From contig NZ_KB851199.1 in the NCBI RefSeq assembly GCF_000368065.1, forward strand, positions 97,083 to 161,082: a stretch of 64,000 nucleotides of DNA, written 5' to 3'. This DNA is from Acinetobacter seifertii (lineage in GTDB: Bacteria > Pseudomonadota > Gammaproteobacteria > Pseudomonadales > Moraxellaceae). The notes beneath the pieces are model-generated. The model had not been told where the DNA came from. It saw nothing but the letters and a program-made list of their open reading frames with translations, and did no database searches. This document shows positions 9,607 to 17,601 of this stretch, piece after piece (the first letter of the stretch is position 1; each line of letters begins with the position of its first letter). The position numbers and the translations under genes were made by a program.

Positions 9607-9936
9607 TTAACGAGTTACTTTTGGAGTCGCTAAACCTTTCTTGCTACAAGGTTGGATACTTTCAATATATTGACCATCTCCAGTGTCTTTAAAGAAACCA
9701 TGTTTTGATTTGATTTCTAAACATTGCCCCTTCTTAAAAGGTTTAACTTGTGGAACGACTTTAGCTGGTATAGCGTAGCTATTTAAAATGACTTCGCCTT
9801 TAGTAGTTGGAAAAACCACCGATTCTTCGCCGTAATAGACATTGGCTTTAAGTGTAATCTGCTCAGTTTTAGCAAAAGCAATAGAACTGAGTGAAAGACT
9901 TAAAATTCCACATGCGATAAGTTTGATTGGGTTCAT
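9607..9936 (-). CDS. Small exported protein of unknown function
   Basis: This 109-residue protein has a clear signal peptide (MNPIKLIACGILSLSLSS, cleavage after AFA). The mature domain of about 87 residues is rich in Lys, Val and Gly, with two Cys (CLEIKSK and QPCSKKG) that could form a disulphide. The short beta-rich pattern (KGQCLEIKSKHGFF) suggests a small beta-barrel or SH3-like fold, which is only a guess. It is encoded in the leftward DUF932 cluster, with a strong terminator behind it. Confidence 0.6.
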   Translation of the reverse strand: MNPIKLIACGILSLSLSSIAFAKTEQITLKANVYYGEESVVFPTTKGEVILNSYAIPAKVVPQVKPFKKGQCLEIKSKHGFFKDTGDGQYIESIQPCSKKGLATPKVTR

Positions 9937-9994
9937 GGTATTTTCTCTGATTAAGTAAAGTAATAATTAAACGAATGCTACAGACCAGCTTTAA

Positions 9995-10693
9995 TTAGTG
10001 ACCAAAGCATGGCTGGTATCCTTCGTGAAGGACTTGATTGCTGTTCTTATCCCAACTCACCACATACCAAGTACATTGGTAACGGTCAGAGTCCCATGCA
10101 GTACGATAGGTCATGGTATTACCTTGCTGGCTCCATCCTTCAACTCGTTTACTCACCTGATCTGGACTTGAGCGGCCCCATACATTCATGAGATGTGACG
10201 CTAACATTTGATCAATATTCGGGATGGTTGACTTTAAATCAGCTGGAGCAGATTTGATTGGCTTTAATCCATAGCGAGAAGCATTGGAACTTAAGGTTTT
10301 CCCTTCATGGTACTCACCATCAACTTCTGAACTGAGATTACCTAGACTTGTATCTTGTGCTTTTGCCTGATCAACCGCGGCTATTGCCCCCGCAACAACC
10401 TCATCTTCAGCTTGTGAATGAGCAGATTCTGATTCCGGGTTTTCCACCATACTTTCAATTCCAGTGAAACCTGATTCAACGGGTTCCGATGCTGCTTGTG
10501 TTGTGGCAGATTGATTTTGTACCTTAGATTGTTCTAAAGCGAGTTGTGCTAACTGAAGTTCAGTTTGTCGTTTTTGATGTTGATTAAATAAAATACCGCC
10601 TGCAATTAACACCGCCATCATGACTACAGTTAACAACCAATATAACGGTGGTATCTTTTTAGTTGAGTTAGTGCTGTTCTTTATCATATTCAT
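9995..10693 (-). CDS. Single-pass membrane protein of unknown function
   Basis: This 232-residue protein has a short basic N-terminus and one membrane helix at about residues 19-37. A Gln/Glu/Ala-rich, low-complexity linker with likely coiled-coil character (about 38-115) follows. The C-terminal domain has WGRSSPDQVSKRVEGW and two Cys (QCTWYVVSW, YQPCFGH). A signal-anchor topology with the C-terminal domain in the periplasm fits the Cys pair. The layout resembles envelope components of conjugation or pilus systems, but I find no diagnostic motif. It lies between the exported 109-residue gene and the J-domain gene. Confidence 0.6.
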   Translation of the reverse strand: MNMIKNSTNSTKKIPPLYWLLTVVMMAVLIAGGILFNQHQKRQTELQLAQLALEQSKVQNQSATTQAASEPVESGFTGIESMVENPESESAHSQAEDEVVAGAIAAVDQAKAQDTSLGNLSSEVDGEYHEGKTLSSNASRYGLKPIKSAPADLKSTIPNIDQMLASHLMNVWGRSSPDQVSKRVEGWSQQGNTMTYRTAWDSDRYQCTWYVVSWDKNSNQVLHEGYQPCFGH

Positions 10694-10774
10694 ATCATTA
10701 CCTTGAAATAGAGGATATACGGCGCTTTAGGGCTGCCTTCACTGGGGTAATATGTAAGTAAAAATTCTTTATTT

Positions 10775-11848
10775 TCAGTTATTGTCCAAATAGCTTTTTA
10801 ATAAAGCTCTTGCTTCATTCAGTTGCTGTGCCTGACTTTCAATCAACTGACGAACAGATTCAGGTAAGTTCTGGTATTTATCGGGATGGAACTCAGCCAT
10901 CTTTTTTCGGTAAGCAGATTGTAAGTTCTGCTCAGTCAGTGAATTAGGCTGAATATCAAGAAGTTTGCACGCTTGAAGTTGTCCACCGTTGAAAGTAGAA
11001 GTAGTAGACTGATTCATTTCATCAGCCAGACATTGATAGATAATTTTGACCAGATCAGGAAATACGGCTTTAGAAACATTGGATACACGACATAAATGGG
11101 TCATGAAGAGATCCGCCTGATTCTGCTCAACCTGACCCAGTGCCATGGCATAAACCAGTTGTTCGATCATCTCCGTACGAAGCTTGTAAGCCAGCACATC
11201 TTTCAGTTCTGCAAAGCGATGTAATAATTCTTCATATTCAAAGTTGGGATGTTCAGTCAGTAACCTTTTAATATAGTGCTGTGATGCTTCATCATTCAGC
11301 TTTACAAAATGTTTAGATATTGCATGACTAGATTCAGGATTCCACTTACCCATATTGAATGTGATGAAATAAGCAAACAGATCAATAATTACCTTCAGTT
11401 CTGCATCAATCTGTGGTGGAGCCCGATCGGTTTCTGTTTCACCCTGACAAACTTCATTTAGAAATGAAGCCAATGTTCGTACTGTGCCCTTATCCAGTTG
11501 GGTAAAGGTCAGGGTTTCTATACGATTCAGTACGATGCCATGATTAATGACGCCAATATCTGCCTCGACATGATGAATACTTTTAAAGAGATAAACCGCT
11601 TCATCTCCAAAGCTTTCTTTATAAAAGAGTCCTGTCGCCGTCACACAAAGTCCAGCTTTAGCACTGCCAAATACCGTATCGTCAATTAGCATAAGGATTT
11701 CATCTGGATGAATTCCTTGAGGGAGATAACTCATAGCCCCTTGCAATTTTTTATAAGGAATAGCGGGTGCAAAATAAATATTGTCACTCGCTCTTAACAT
11801 CAACATCCAACGGCTTTTCTGGAGTGATTCTCTCGATATGATTGTCAT
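10775..11848 (-). CDS. Protein with C-terminal J-domain (DnaJ-like co-chaperone)
   Basis: This 357-residue cytoplasmic protein ends in a J-domain of about 65 residues: ACKLLDIQPNSLTEQNLQSA, then YRKKMAEFHPDKYQN with the HPD motif required to stimulate DnaK. The N-terminal half is a beta-rich domain of unknown type. The middle (about 150-260) is helical and could be a TerB-like domain of the kind seen in DjlA, but this is uncertain. A J-domain at the C-terminus is the DjlA arrangement; no N-terminal membrane segment is visible. It probably recruits the host Hsp70 to an island-encoded or phage-related process. Confidence 0.75.
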   Translation of the reverse strand: MTIISRESLQKSRWMLMLRASDNIYFAPAIPYKKLQGAMSYLPQGIHPDEILMLIDDTVFGSAKAGLCVTATGLFYKESFGDEAVYLFKSIHHVEADIGVINHGIVLNRIETLTFTQLDKGTVRTLASFLNEVCQGETETDRAPPQIDAELKVIIDLFAYFITFNMGKWNPESSHAISKHFVKLNDEASQHYIKRLLTEHPNFEYEELLHRFAELKDVLAYKLRTEMIEQLVYAMALGQVEQNQADLFMTHLCRVSNVSKAVFPDLVKIIYQCLADEMNQSTTSTFNGGQLQACKLLDIQPNSLTEQNLQSAYRKKMAEFHPDKYQNLPESVRQLIESQAQQLNEARALLKSYLDNN

Positions 11849-11870
11849 GGCAACTTCCCCAATTTAGCGA

Positions 11871-12017
11871 CTAAAACAACCAACGTAGAAAATCAGCAGG
11901 CCAAACAAGTGCCCGACCCAAAGAATATGAACCAGAATAAATAGGGTACTGCCAAATCAAATACAGCCAATAACCAATCACAATGGTGAAATAAAGGCCA
12001 ATCAATGGATGTTTCAT
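11871..12017 (-). CDS. 48-residue membrane microprotein
   Basis: A short reading frame starts MKHPLIGLYFTIVIGYWLYL and ends ADFLRWLF, with stop TAG at 11871. It has one strong hydrophobic helix (about residues 5-23) and many aromatic residues. GAGGAATTTAC lies upstream of the ATG. It fills the 270-base gap between the J-domain gene and the lipoprotein gene, on the same strand, so it is probably real and cotranscribed. Function unknown; one-helix proteins of this size often bind larger membrane partners. Confidence 0.55.
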   Translation of the reverse strand: MKHPLIGLYFTIVIGYWLYLIWQYPIYSGSYSLGRALVWPADFLRWLF

Positions 12018-12117
12018 TGTAAATTCCTCATTTTTTTAGGTAAGCCTATCCAACCCACTGCTCTATGGCAGCAGGTGAGATCAAAAGACAAACTAAGATT
12101 TAATGTGAATACGAGCT

Positions 12118-12381
12118 CTAAAGTTTATGTGCACATTGCTGACCAGACTTAAAAGACACCTCTTCGAAATCCTCTGGCATCCTGACTTGCATCATGCCAA
12201 TCGCCTCCAGCTTTTCTTCACCATAATGTTCTTCCATCCTGTCGTAGAAGCAGGAACAGAAACTGCGACTTCCTCCCGTATTCCTACAGCTTTGTTTCAT
12301 ACCCTTTTCGAAATCAGAAGAACAACCAGTAACCAACAAAATACTGACACCTACCAAACCCATCAAAATTTTATTTTTCAT
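12118..12381 (-). CDS. Small lipoprotein of unknown function
   Basis: From ATG 12381 this encodes 87 residues, MKNKILMGLVGVSILLVTGC, a lipoprotein signal with lipobox LVTGC. The mature part has six further Cys-containing or acidic motifs (SCRNTGGSRSFCSCFYDRM, and GQQCAHKL at the end), so disulphides are likely. The frame is open for eight more codons upstream (ATG 12405), but the lipoprotein signal fits the internal start better. It is the first gene of the leftward cluster. No named family. Confidence 0.65.
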   Translation of the reverse strand: MKNKILMGLVGVSILLVTGCSSDFEKGMKQSCRNTGGSRSFCSCFYDRMEEHYGEEKLEAIGMMQVRMPEDFEEVSFKSGQQCAHKL

Positions 12382-12531
12382 CATTTTATCCAGTGACGTC
12401 GTCATGGAGCTTAGGCTTTTTTAGGCAACACGAAGCCTTGCCATGGTGTAGCTCACATGACATTTTTTTAAGTAAATTTTTAGACGAAAAGATCTAAAGC
12501 TTGAGAAACTAGAAGTTCATCAAATCCTATT

Positions 12532-12886
12532 AAAACTAATCAGGCGTTATAAAAAGAATATGCATAGCCAACTCCTTTATATTGGGAGTTCTGCCAAAGC
12601 ATTAGAGAATTATGGTGGCAGAACGAGAAAGGGTTGACAGACCGGATTGGATTGACACCAGCACACTCGAAAGTGTCCCTCTCCCGTCCTACCGCAACGG
12701 GAGGAGACGAGATGTACCCTCAAAATTATTCCTCAGAAGGAATAACTCTGATGCAACCCAATAAAACGGTCTGTCAAAACCGACTGGCAATGTGGCCAGC
12801 AAGCAAAGGATAATGTGCAATATTTAAGGTGTCAATGATCTATCGACTAAGTCGTAAAGTGATTGTTATTGTTTTTCATTAGATTA
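12532..12886 (+). ncRNA. Structured RNA, copy A (C4-like; paired with copy B at 34756-35107)
   Basis: A 350-base gene-free stretch matches 34756-35107 along its whole length. It starts after a shared -10-like TATAAA (12548) and ends at a shared T-rich stretch (TTATTGTTTTTCATTAGATTA). Stems visible in copy A are AACTCC/GGAGTT, TTCTGCCA/TGGCAGAA, TTGACAGACCG/CGGTCTGTCAA (long range), ACACTCGAAAGTGT, CCCGT/ACGGG, TTATTCC/GGAATAA and CTGGCAATGTGGCCAG. Several stems carry compensating changes relative to copy B, so the RNA structure is conserved. The GCTGGCAATGT..GCCAGC hairpin and multi-stem layout recall phage C4 antisense RNA. The name is from memory and unchecked. Confidence 0.75.
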
Positions 12887-12927
12887 ATTCTTTAAACTAA
12901 CCATTAGGTAAATTTAAGGATGATTCA

Positions 12928-13143
12928 GTGTTTCGGTTAAAGTGTCTTGGTGGTCCACTGTATGGACAAGAATATTCTCATGCTCAGGATGAGTTTATTT
13001 TTAAAGACAAACAGACAGGAAAGCAGACGCGTTATCGAAAGCAGGCTTTAAACTTCACCCCACCCCAAGAGTTCTTTATAGCAGAGTCAATTTCTACAAC
13101 CGTAGCCTACAATCTTGCATTGCAATTAATGAAACGCTATTGA
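12928..13143 (+). CDS. 71-residue protein of unknown function
   Basis: It starts at GTG 12928 with AAGGA 7 bases upstream, which decides the start. The protein is small, soluble and basic. It begins FRLKCLGGPLYGQEY and contains a central charged strand-like segment (FIFKDKQTGKQTRYRKQ). Small proteins with GGP..G near the start are common on phages and islands. I do not recognise a family. It follows the structured RNA by 41 bases and could be transcribed from the same promoter. Confidence 0.55.
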   Translation: MFRLKCLGGPLYGQEYSHAQDEFIFKDKQTGKQTRYRKQALNFTPPQEFFIAESISTTVAYNLALQLMKRY

Positions 13144-13320
13144 GACCTTTTAGTAATACAAAGACATACTATTAACTAACCAATAATGAGTGATTTTCTA
13201 GCACTTGATTCAGTCCATAATAAATTTATAATCCAGTAGAATGCTTCACAGTACTACAAGTTTAGTCCAACAATTATAACTCTAAGCTACATTTTGATTT
13301 TGACTACTTTTCACCCAAAA

Positions 13321-13358
13321 CATCGCAAGTCGGTACAGAATCATCATAAGTCGGTACA
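13321..13358 (+). repeat. Two 21-bp-spaced direct repeats (AAGTCGGTACA)
   Basis: CATCGCAAGTCGGTACA and CATCATAAGTCGGTACA differ at two bases and start exactly 21 bases apart, two turns of the helix. Spacing and position upstream of a gene suggest a protein-binding array on one face of the DNA. Two copies are few for a replication iteron set. Confidence 0.6.
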
Positions 13359-13440
13359 TAAATGGAGTGCAGTTTAACACCTAACACCCCTCTACAAATG
13401 CTCATAATTCACTCTCAAGTTAAGCTAAATCATTTTTAAA

Positions 13441-13463
13441 TTATAAGTAGTTACGACTTATAA
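13441..13463. promoter_or_regulatory. Inverted-repeat operator overlapping a promoter
   Basis: TTATAAGT, 7 bases, ACTTATAA: a perfect 8-bp dyad 42 bases before the start of the 370-residue coiled-coil gene. The right half overlaps a TATAAT-like -10 element (TATAATATA), so a bound protein would block transcription. The ATAAGT half-site also occurs within the second direct repeat at 13347. Confidence 0.5.
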
Positions 13464-13504
13464 TATATGCACTTCTTTTAAAATGAATAAGTGAACTTGA
13501 TTAC

Positions 13505-14617
13505 ATGGCAACTTCAGCTAAAAAAAATGCTAAGGCTAAACAAGAAACCACATCTACGAGTAACATCAAAAAACTTATTGGCTTAATTGACCAACTTGAA
13601 GAACATATTATTAAAAGACATAAATTTCCCTATGGTTTGCCATCAGCCTATGCCGAACACTACAAAGCTTATTTACCCGAACAAATGGAACCTATCAGTG
13701 AAGAAATGACGGATAATGACCGAAAGTGGTTTTATGAACAGCTTGATCAAGGCTTATTAAAAGAATCGCCAGAACAAAAGGCTCTCCGTCAACAGGCATG
13801 GAGATTACCCCCACCATTACTTCGAGGTAAATCGGAAATTTACATCTACATTCCCGAAGAGGACCGACTTGCCCGACACTATGGCGAAATCGCGACTGAA
13901 ATTCGTAAATTCAAAAACTTGGTATCAACTAAAACCAGAATATTCAAAAAAACAGCACAACAAGCTGAGAAACATTTTGAAGAAGCATTTCGTCTCTACT
14001 CCAAACATTATGATTGTTCTTTCTATATCTACACGCTACCAGAAGATATCTATAAACAGATTAGGCAATCTCAATTAGCCCGAAACAGCCATAAAAAATC
14101 CCAGAGGGTAAAAAAAACTTACCTCTCACTTGTTCAACGTTTTATTACCAGTAATCAAAAAACTTACTCAAGTATGGATACGGTTCTAGGAGCCATTGAG
14201 CAGCAAGCTATCTCAAAAATTCCAGAATACCTCACTCAAGAATACAATGCTGAAATAGAACATTGTTTACGAAAAAAAGAAGAAGCTGAATATTTTCTTT
14301 TTGCAGCTCGAAATGATCTATCTACAGCTGAAGTCAAAGAAATTGAAGAATATGGTAAAAAAACTGTAATCATACAAGCTCAGAACCGTGATCAACCCCT
14401 AACTTCTTTTGCAGGTCGCCCTATCGAACGTTATAAGGAAATAAGAGTATTTTATCAGAAAAAGATTTCTGCCTTAGAAACTCAAAAAAGTAAAATTAGA
14501 ACCGACGATCAGAGAATGAAGTTACTGAATAGCGCTAAATCTTGGTTAAAGGAAAGCGAGCCAAGCCTATATGATGCGCTGAACATTTTTATAGAAAAGA
14601 AAGGTAGAAAACTTTAG
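13505..14617 (+). CDS. Coiled-coil protein of unknown function
   Basis: This 370-residue, very basic and charged protein has no signal or membrane segment. The N-terminus is a Lys/Ala/Thr-rich tail (MATSAKKNAKAKQETTS). Long helical, coiled-coil-like stretches lie at about 20-50, 135-170, 235-275 and 310-345. Between them is a Lys/Arg-rich central part (SHKKSQRVKKTYLSL). This composition fits a DNA- or RNA-binding structural or mobilisation-associated protein, but no motif supports a specific role. It stands alone on the + strand behind an operator-like dyad. No strong ribosome site is seen before the ATG. Confidence 0.6.
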   Translation: MATSAKKNAKAKQETTSTSNIKKLIGLIDQLEEHIIKRHKFPYGLPSAYAEHYKAYLPEQMEPISEEMTDNDRKWFYEQLDQGLLKESPEQKALRQQAWRLPPPLLRGKSEIYIYIPEEDRLARHYGEIATEIRKFKNLVSTKTRIFKKTAQQAEKHFEEAFRLYSKHYDCSFYIYTLPEDIYKQIRQSQLARNSHKKSQRVKKTYLSLVQRFITSNQKTYSSMDTVLGAIEQQAISKIPEYLTQEYNAEIEHCLRKKEEAEYFLFAARNDLSTAEVKEIEEYGKKTVIIQAQNRDQPLTSFAGRPIERYKEIRVFYQKKISALETQKSKIRTDDQRMKLLNSAKSWLKESEPSLYDALNIFIEKKGRKL

Positions 14618-14840
14618 AATTCCCCTCCCACCCCAATAAAAATCCGATCACTCACATAATTTATTTAGAGCCTGTTAGTTCTACACTGACATGCTCTTAA
14701 AAAAAATTAATAAATTTTTAAAAGAGTAATAATTACAATGAAATTTCTATATTTTAAAGATTTTAAATACATATATATCAGTAGCTTAAATAAATTCTTC
14801 GCAGATTTTTAGAGGGTGCTTAATTTTTTTCTAGAATTTC

Positions 14841-14878
14841 CCTTATGCAATCAAGCATACAAAACTTGCTACATAAGG
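14841..14878 (+). promoter_or_regulatory. Hairpin sequestering a ribosome-binding site
   Basis: CCTTATG (14841-14847) pairs with CATAAGG (14872-14878), with GCAA/TTGC able to extend the stem. The right arm contains the AAGG of the Shine-Dalgarno sequence AAGGAA that sits 5 bases before the ATG at 14886. Folding would hide the site, so translation of the short frame may be conditional. Confidence 0.45.
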
Positions 14879-14885
14879 AACCAAT

Positions 14886-15011
14886 ATGACCAACTCAAAC
14901 CTAAGCCAGCAACACATCAAATTAATAAGTACATTCAATTGGAAGCTTAGCAATTTACGGGTGTGGGTCACCCGAAGAATAGCTCAACGAAGCCATTTAA
15001 ATGCTGCATAA
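14886..15011 (+). CDS. 41-residue putative small protein or leader peptide
   Basis: The ATG at 14886 has AAGGAA 5 bases upstream, an optimal site. The product MTNSNLSQQHIKLIST continues to a basic C-terminal half with WVTRRIAQRSHLNAA. There is no membrane segment. The right arm of the hairpin at 14841-14878 covers the ribosome site. Either a real microprotein of the satellite module or a leader peptide; the basic helix would suit nucleic-acid binding. Unrecognised. Confidence 0.4.
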   Translation: MTNSNLSQQHIKLISTFNWKLSNLRVWVTRRIAQRSHLNAA

Positions 15012-15275
15012 CGCAGGACATCACAACTTTTAAAAAGTCCTCGTATTACCGTCATTTTTTGGTAGAGCATTCTCGAAGTAAAGTGCAATCGGCTTTTCGG
15101 TTTAAATACAATTGTAATAAGTAATATTAGATATATGTAATTAATCTACTAGATACTTATTGTCATAAGCAGTGTGCCTTAGCAAATACTGCTTATAGAT
15201 TAGATTGATTTAATTGTGTATCCATTTGAGATGAATACACTCCAGATAGATTAGCCAATATCCACTCTACGCCTA

Positions 15276-15309
15276 CCCTAATGGACATTTCTAAACGATG
15301 TCCATAGGG
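15276..15309. repeat. Inverted repeat upstream of the Gp2-type gene
   Basis: CCCTAATGGACAT and ATGTCCATAGGG pair over 12 bases with a single bulged A, leaving a 9-base loop. It ends 57 bases before the start of the Gp2-type gene. A strong hairpin just upstream of a replication-type gene could be an operator or a rolling-circle origin hairpin; the sequence alone does not decide. Confidence 0.5.
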
Positions 15310-15366
15310 AGAGCATTTACCTCATGACGCCTGATACGTAATTAATTATTTGTATGTAGGTATACT

Positions 15367-16601
15367 ATGAAATCTCTGAACAACACAGCTAAACCAATTC
15401 TTCCACCTATCGCACAGTTCTCAGTTGCAGATAGAGATGCATTCCTAGAACAGCTCAAGGAAGATTTTTCAACTCATGAGTACATGACAGAAAACGGTAA
15501 GATTAAAGTATTCAAAACGAGTATAAACCCTGAAGTTGAAAAAATGCTCAGTCGTGTTGAGTTCATCAAGTATTTTGAGAAAGAGCGCCCAATCGCTACT
15601 CTTAAATCTGTTCAAAGTTTTAAGGGCAAAGAGCAACTACGTGTTGAATATGCGAAGGATATTCCACTTTTGCTTAAGTGCCAGCTTACAACAATCTTTG
15701 TGTCTGCTCACTCTGGCAATTACAAGATGGGCATAGAGTTACAGGCCTTTAAGGATTCATTCTTAGAACTTTCAAAGGAAGAACAATATACCCTTTATGA
15801 ATTTTCTCTGATCAATCAGTGTTACACATCTGAACAGGCTCAGGCTTATGTTGCAGCTTTAATTAAATTTCAGAAGTTGTTTGCAATAAGAATGAGCAGT
15901 GCCTCAATTCGTAAACAACTTTCGAATCGTGCTAGTAATCGACGCCGTTCTAAAGAGCGTTGTGTTGAGCTTGTAGAGACTCTACTCAAGATCCATTCTC
16001 GAATCCTTGTTGTTCGAGTAGACCTAGGATTAATACGCGATCCAGCTAAGCTTCAACAGCTTGCTATCTCAACTGATTTTGCTCAGGCTGAACATGATAG
16101 TGAGTTTATGCAAGAGTCTTTTATTCGGTTCTATGATGCATCTAAGCATAATCAGCTTAAGCAAGCGCTCGGGTATATCCTGCGTATTGAACACACCCCA
16201 ACCAAGGGATTCCATGGACATCTTTATTACTTCTTCAATGCCAATGACCATCGTGAGGACATCACGTGGGGCAATATATTGCTGAGAAATGGAGGGTTGC
16301 TACAAACAATCTTGGGACTGCTTTTATCTGCAATATGAAGAAAGATGAGTACCGCTATCGTGCCTTAGGCATTTTGGAGTATACCGACCATGAAATGCTT
16401 AAGAATCTCAAGGCTACGTTTGACTACATATGCAAAAATGATCAGTACTTCGCCTTTACTAATGGAGAACAAATTCGGAGCTTCCGAACAAGCCAAATAC
16501 CAAAAGTTCCTGCTACCAAACTTGGCCGTCCACGCAAGTTCGAGCAACTTAACCTACTAGACTCTGATCAGTCAGATGATGCTCAAGTAGGAGGACAGTA
16601 A
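15367..16601 (+). pseudogene. Inovirus Gp2-type (YagK/YfjJ domain) protein, frameshifted
   Basis: Two overlapping frames together make one protein of about 411 residues. The first (15367 to about 16265) carries the domain core: RILVVRVDLG near residue 215, then GYILRIEHTPTKGFHGHLYY and FFNANDHREDITWG. The second continues GQYIAEKWRVATNN, FICNMKKDEYRYRALGILEY and a C-terminal RPRKFEQ tail. The break is at the G-run TGGGGC near 16268-16271. Adding one G restores TWGQYIAEKWR in frame. YagK/YfjJ proteins are found in filamentous-phage-like and P4-like islands and are thought to act in replication. Without correction the first frame stops at 16338 after an unrelated tail. Confidence 0.8.
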
Positions 16602-16602
16602 C

Positions 16603-17583
16603 ATGACTAAGTACGCATCAGATGCTTTACTTGCAGCTACACATTCGTCATGCAGCATTCAACCTATTTGGGCTTACGATCTGATTGGTTCTGAGAAGTC
16701 AGCAAAAGCTCTTGGGAGATCAAAAACTACAAGCATGTTTGCAAAACAAAATTCTCAAAATAGTAATCAGGCATTATCTCTCAGTAAACCTGTTGAGTTG
16801 ATTAGATCAGCATATCCATTAGTGACAGGCTCCCCTGTCACTAATGGGATGTTATCTGTTCGACTAAAGCCAGAGAACGAATTGTTTATTCAGTTTATTA
16901 AACATATGGGGCCTATGCTTAATGGGGGGATTTACTGCCACGATCAGTATTTTTCTAATCAAATTACGGGCTACCAATATATGCTCAACACTAGGCAGTT
17001 TAGTGAGGATTTAACAGCTTGGAATACAGAACAAAGTCGTGCTGAAGAGTTATTTGATTCGACAATGAAGGTTCTATTCAGAGACTACGCAGGCTTCGAA
17101 ACACATGAGCTATATTTGCCAATGCTATTTACGCTTTCAGCGAATACTCCAATGTATTCGAAACAACAATATTTAGATCAGCAGAAAAAAGAGATGATCG
17201 CCATTTTCCTTAATGAAGGTGGAAATAATGAAATTATTGCCGTATTTTCGAAATGGGAACTTACACCCCAAGGACAATTAGCACTTAGGCTGGTGTTTTT
17301 ACTGGAACGCCAGTTCATAGATGATCCTGTTGGTTCTTCTGATGAAAATGCTTTCATTGCCTTACGAGGTAATCTGGAAGGCCTATTTAATTGCAAAGCA
17401 TATCCTGTATCTATGCCATTAAACGGGTTTATGCAAACTAATCATTTTTTTAAAAGTGATCCAAGGTGCAAAGATCTTATTAAGCTGCTCAAAACGTACC
17501 TGATAGGCAGTGATGCAGTCCTTCGAATTTGGGATACACAGTCCAATTTTGATGTGTTGTATTCAAAGTTTAAAACTAACTAG
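16603..17583 (+). CDS. Unknown protein of the satellite module
   Basis: This 326-residue soluble protein starts one base after the Gp2-type stop, with AGGAGG 8 bases before the ATG, so the two genes form an operon. The N-terminus is Ser/Ala/Lys-rich. The body is a mixed alpha/beta domain with aromatic-rich segments such as GGIYCHDQYFSNQITGYQYM and LRLVFLLERQFIDDP. No catalytic motif, membrane segment or coiled coil is obvious. Its position between a Gp2-type gene and a PrtN-type gene suggests a role in replication or packaging of a small mobile element. I do not recognise the family. Confidence 0.6.
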   Translation: MTKYASDALLAATHSSCSIQPIWAYDLIGSEKSAKALGRSKTTSMFAKQNSQNSNQALSLSKPVELIRSAYPLVTGSPVTNGMLSVRLKPENELFIQFIKHMGPMLNGGIYCHDQYFSNQITGYQYMLNTRQFSEDLTAWNTEQSRAEELFDSTMKVLFRDYAGFETHELYLPMLFTLSANTPMYSKQQYLDQQKKEMIAIFLNEGGNNEIIAVFSKWELTPQGQLALRLVFLLERQFIDDPVGSSDENAFIALRGNLEGLFNCKAYPVSMPLNGFMQTNHFFKSDPRCKDLIKLLKTYLIGSDAVLRIWDTQSNFDVLYSKFKTN

Positions 17584-17601
17584 TTAAGAGGCTATTTCAC
17601 A

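Larger units (their letters stand above)
13144..13504. other. Gene-free regulatory-looking region
   Basis: This 361-base gap holds two 17-bp direct repeats (13321-13337 and 13342-13358) and a perfect inverted repeat (13441-13463), described separately. No reading frame with a ribosome site is seen. Confidence 0.6.
14618..15366. other. Gene-poor region upstream of the Gp2-type gene
   Basis: This 749-base stretch contains a hairpin holding a ribosome site and a 41-codon reading frame (14841-15011), plus an inverted repeat at 15276-15309, listed separately. It also has an imperfect inverted repeat AGAGCCTGT...ACATGCTCT near 14669-14700. Low-complexity A/T tracts fill the rest. I see no further gene. 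Confidence 0.5.

Noticed and set aside
14669..14700. Terminator for the 370-residue coiled-coil gene
   Set aside because: The dyad AGAGC...GCTCT is followed by A rather than T on the + strand.
14740..14814. 24-codon frame MKFLYFKDFKYIYISS before the satellite module
   Set aside because: Low-complexity AT-rich sequence and no Shine-Dalgarno sequence.
16255..16275. Programmed -1 frameshift in the Gp2-type gene
   Set aside because: TGGGGC is not a canonical X-XXY-YYZ slippery site, no downstream pseudoknot was seen, and a simple one-base loss explains the break. Kept only as an alternative.
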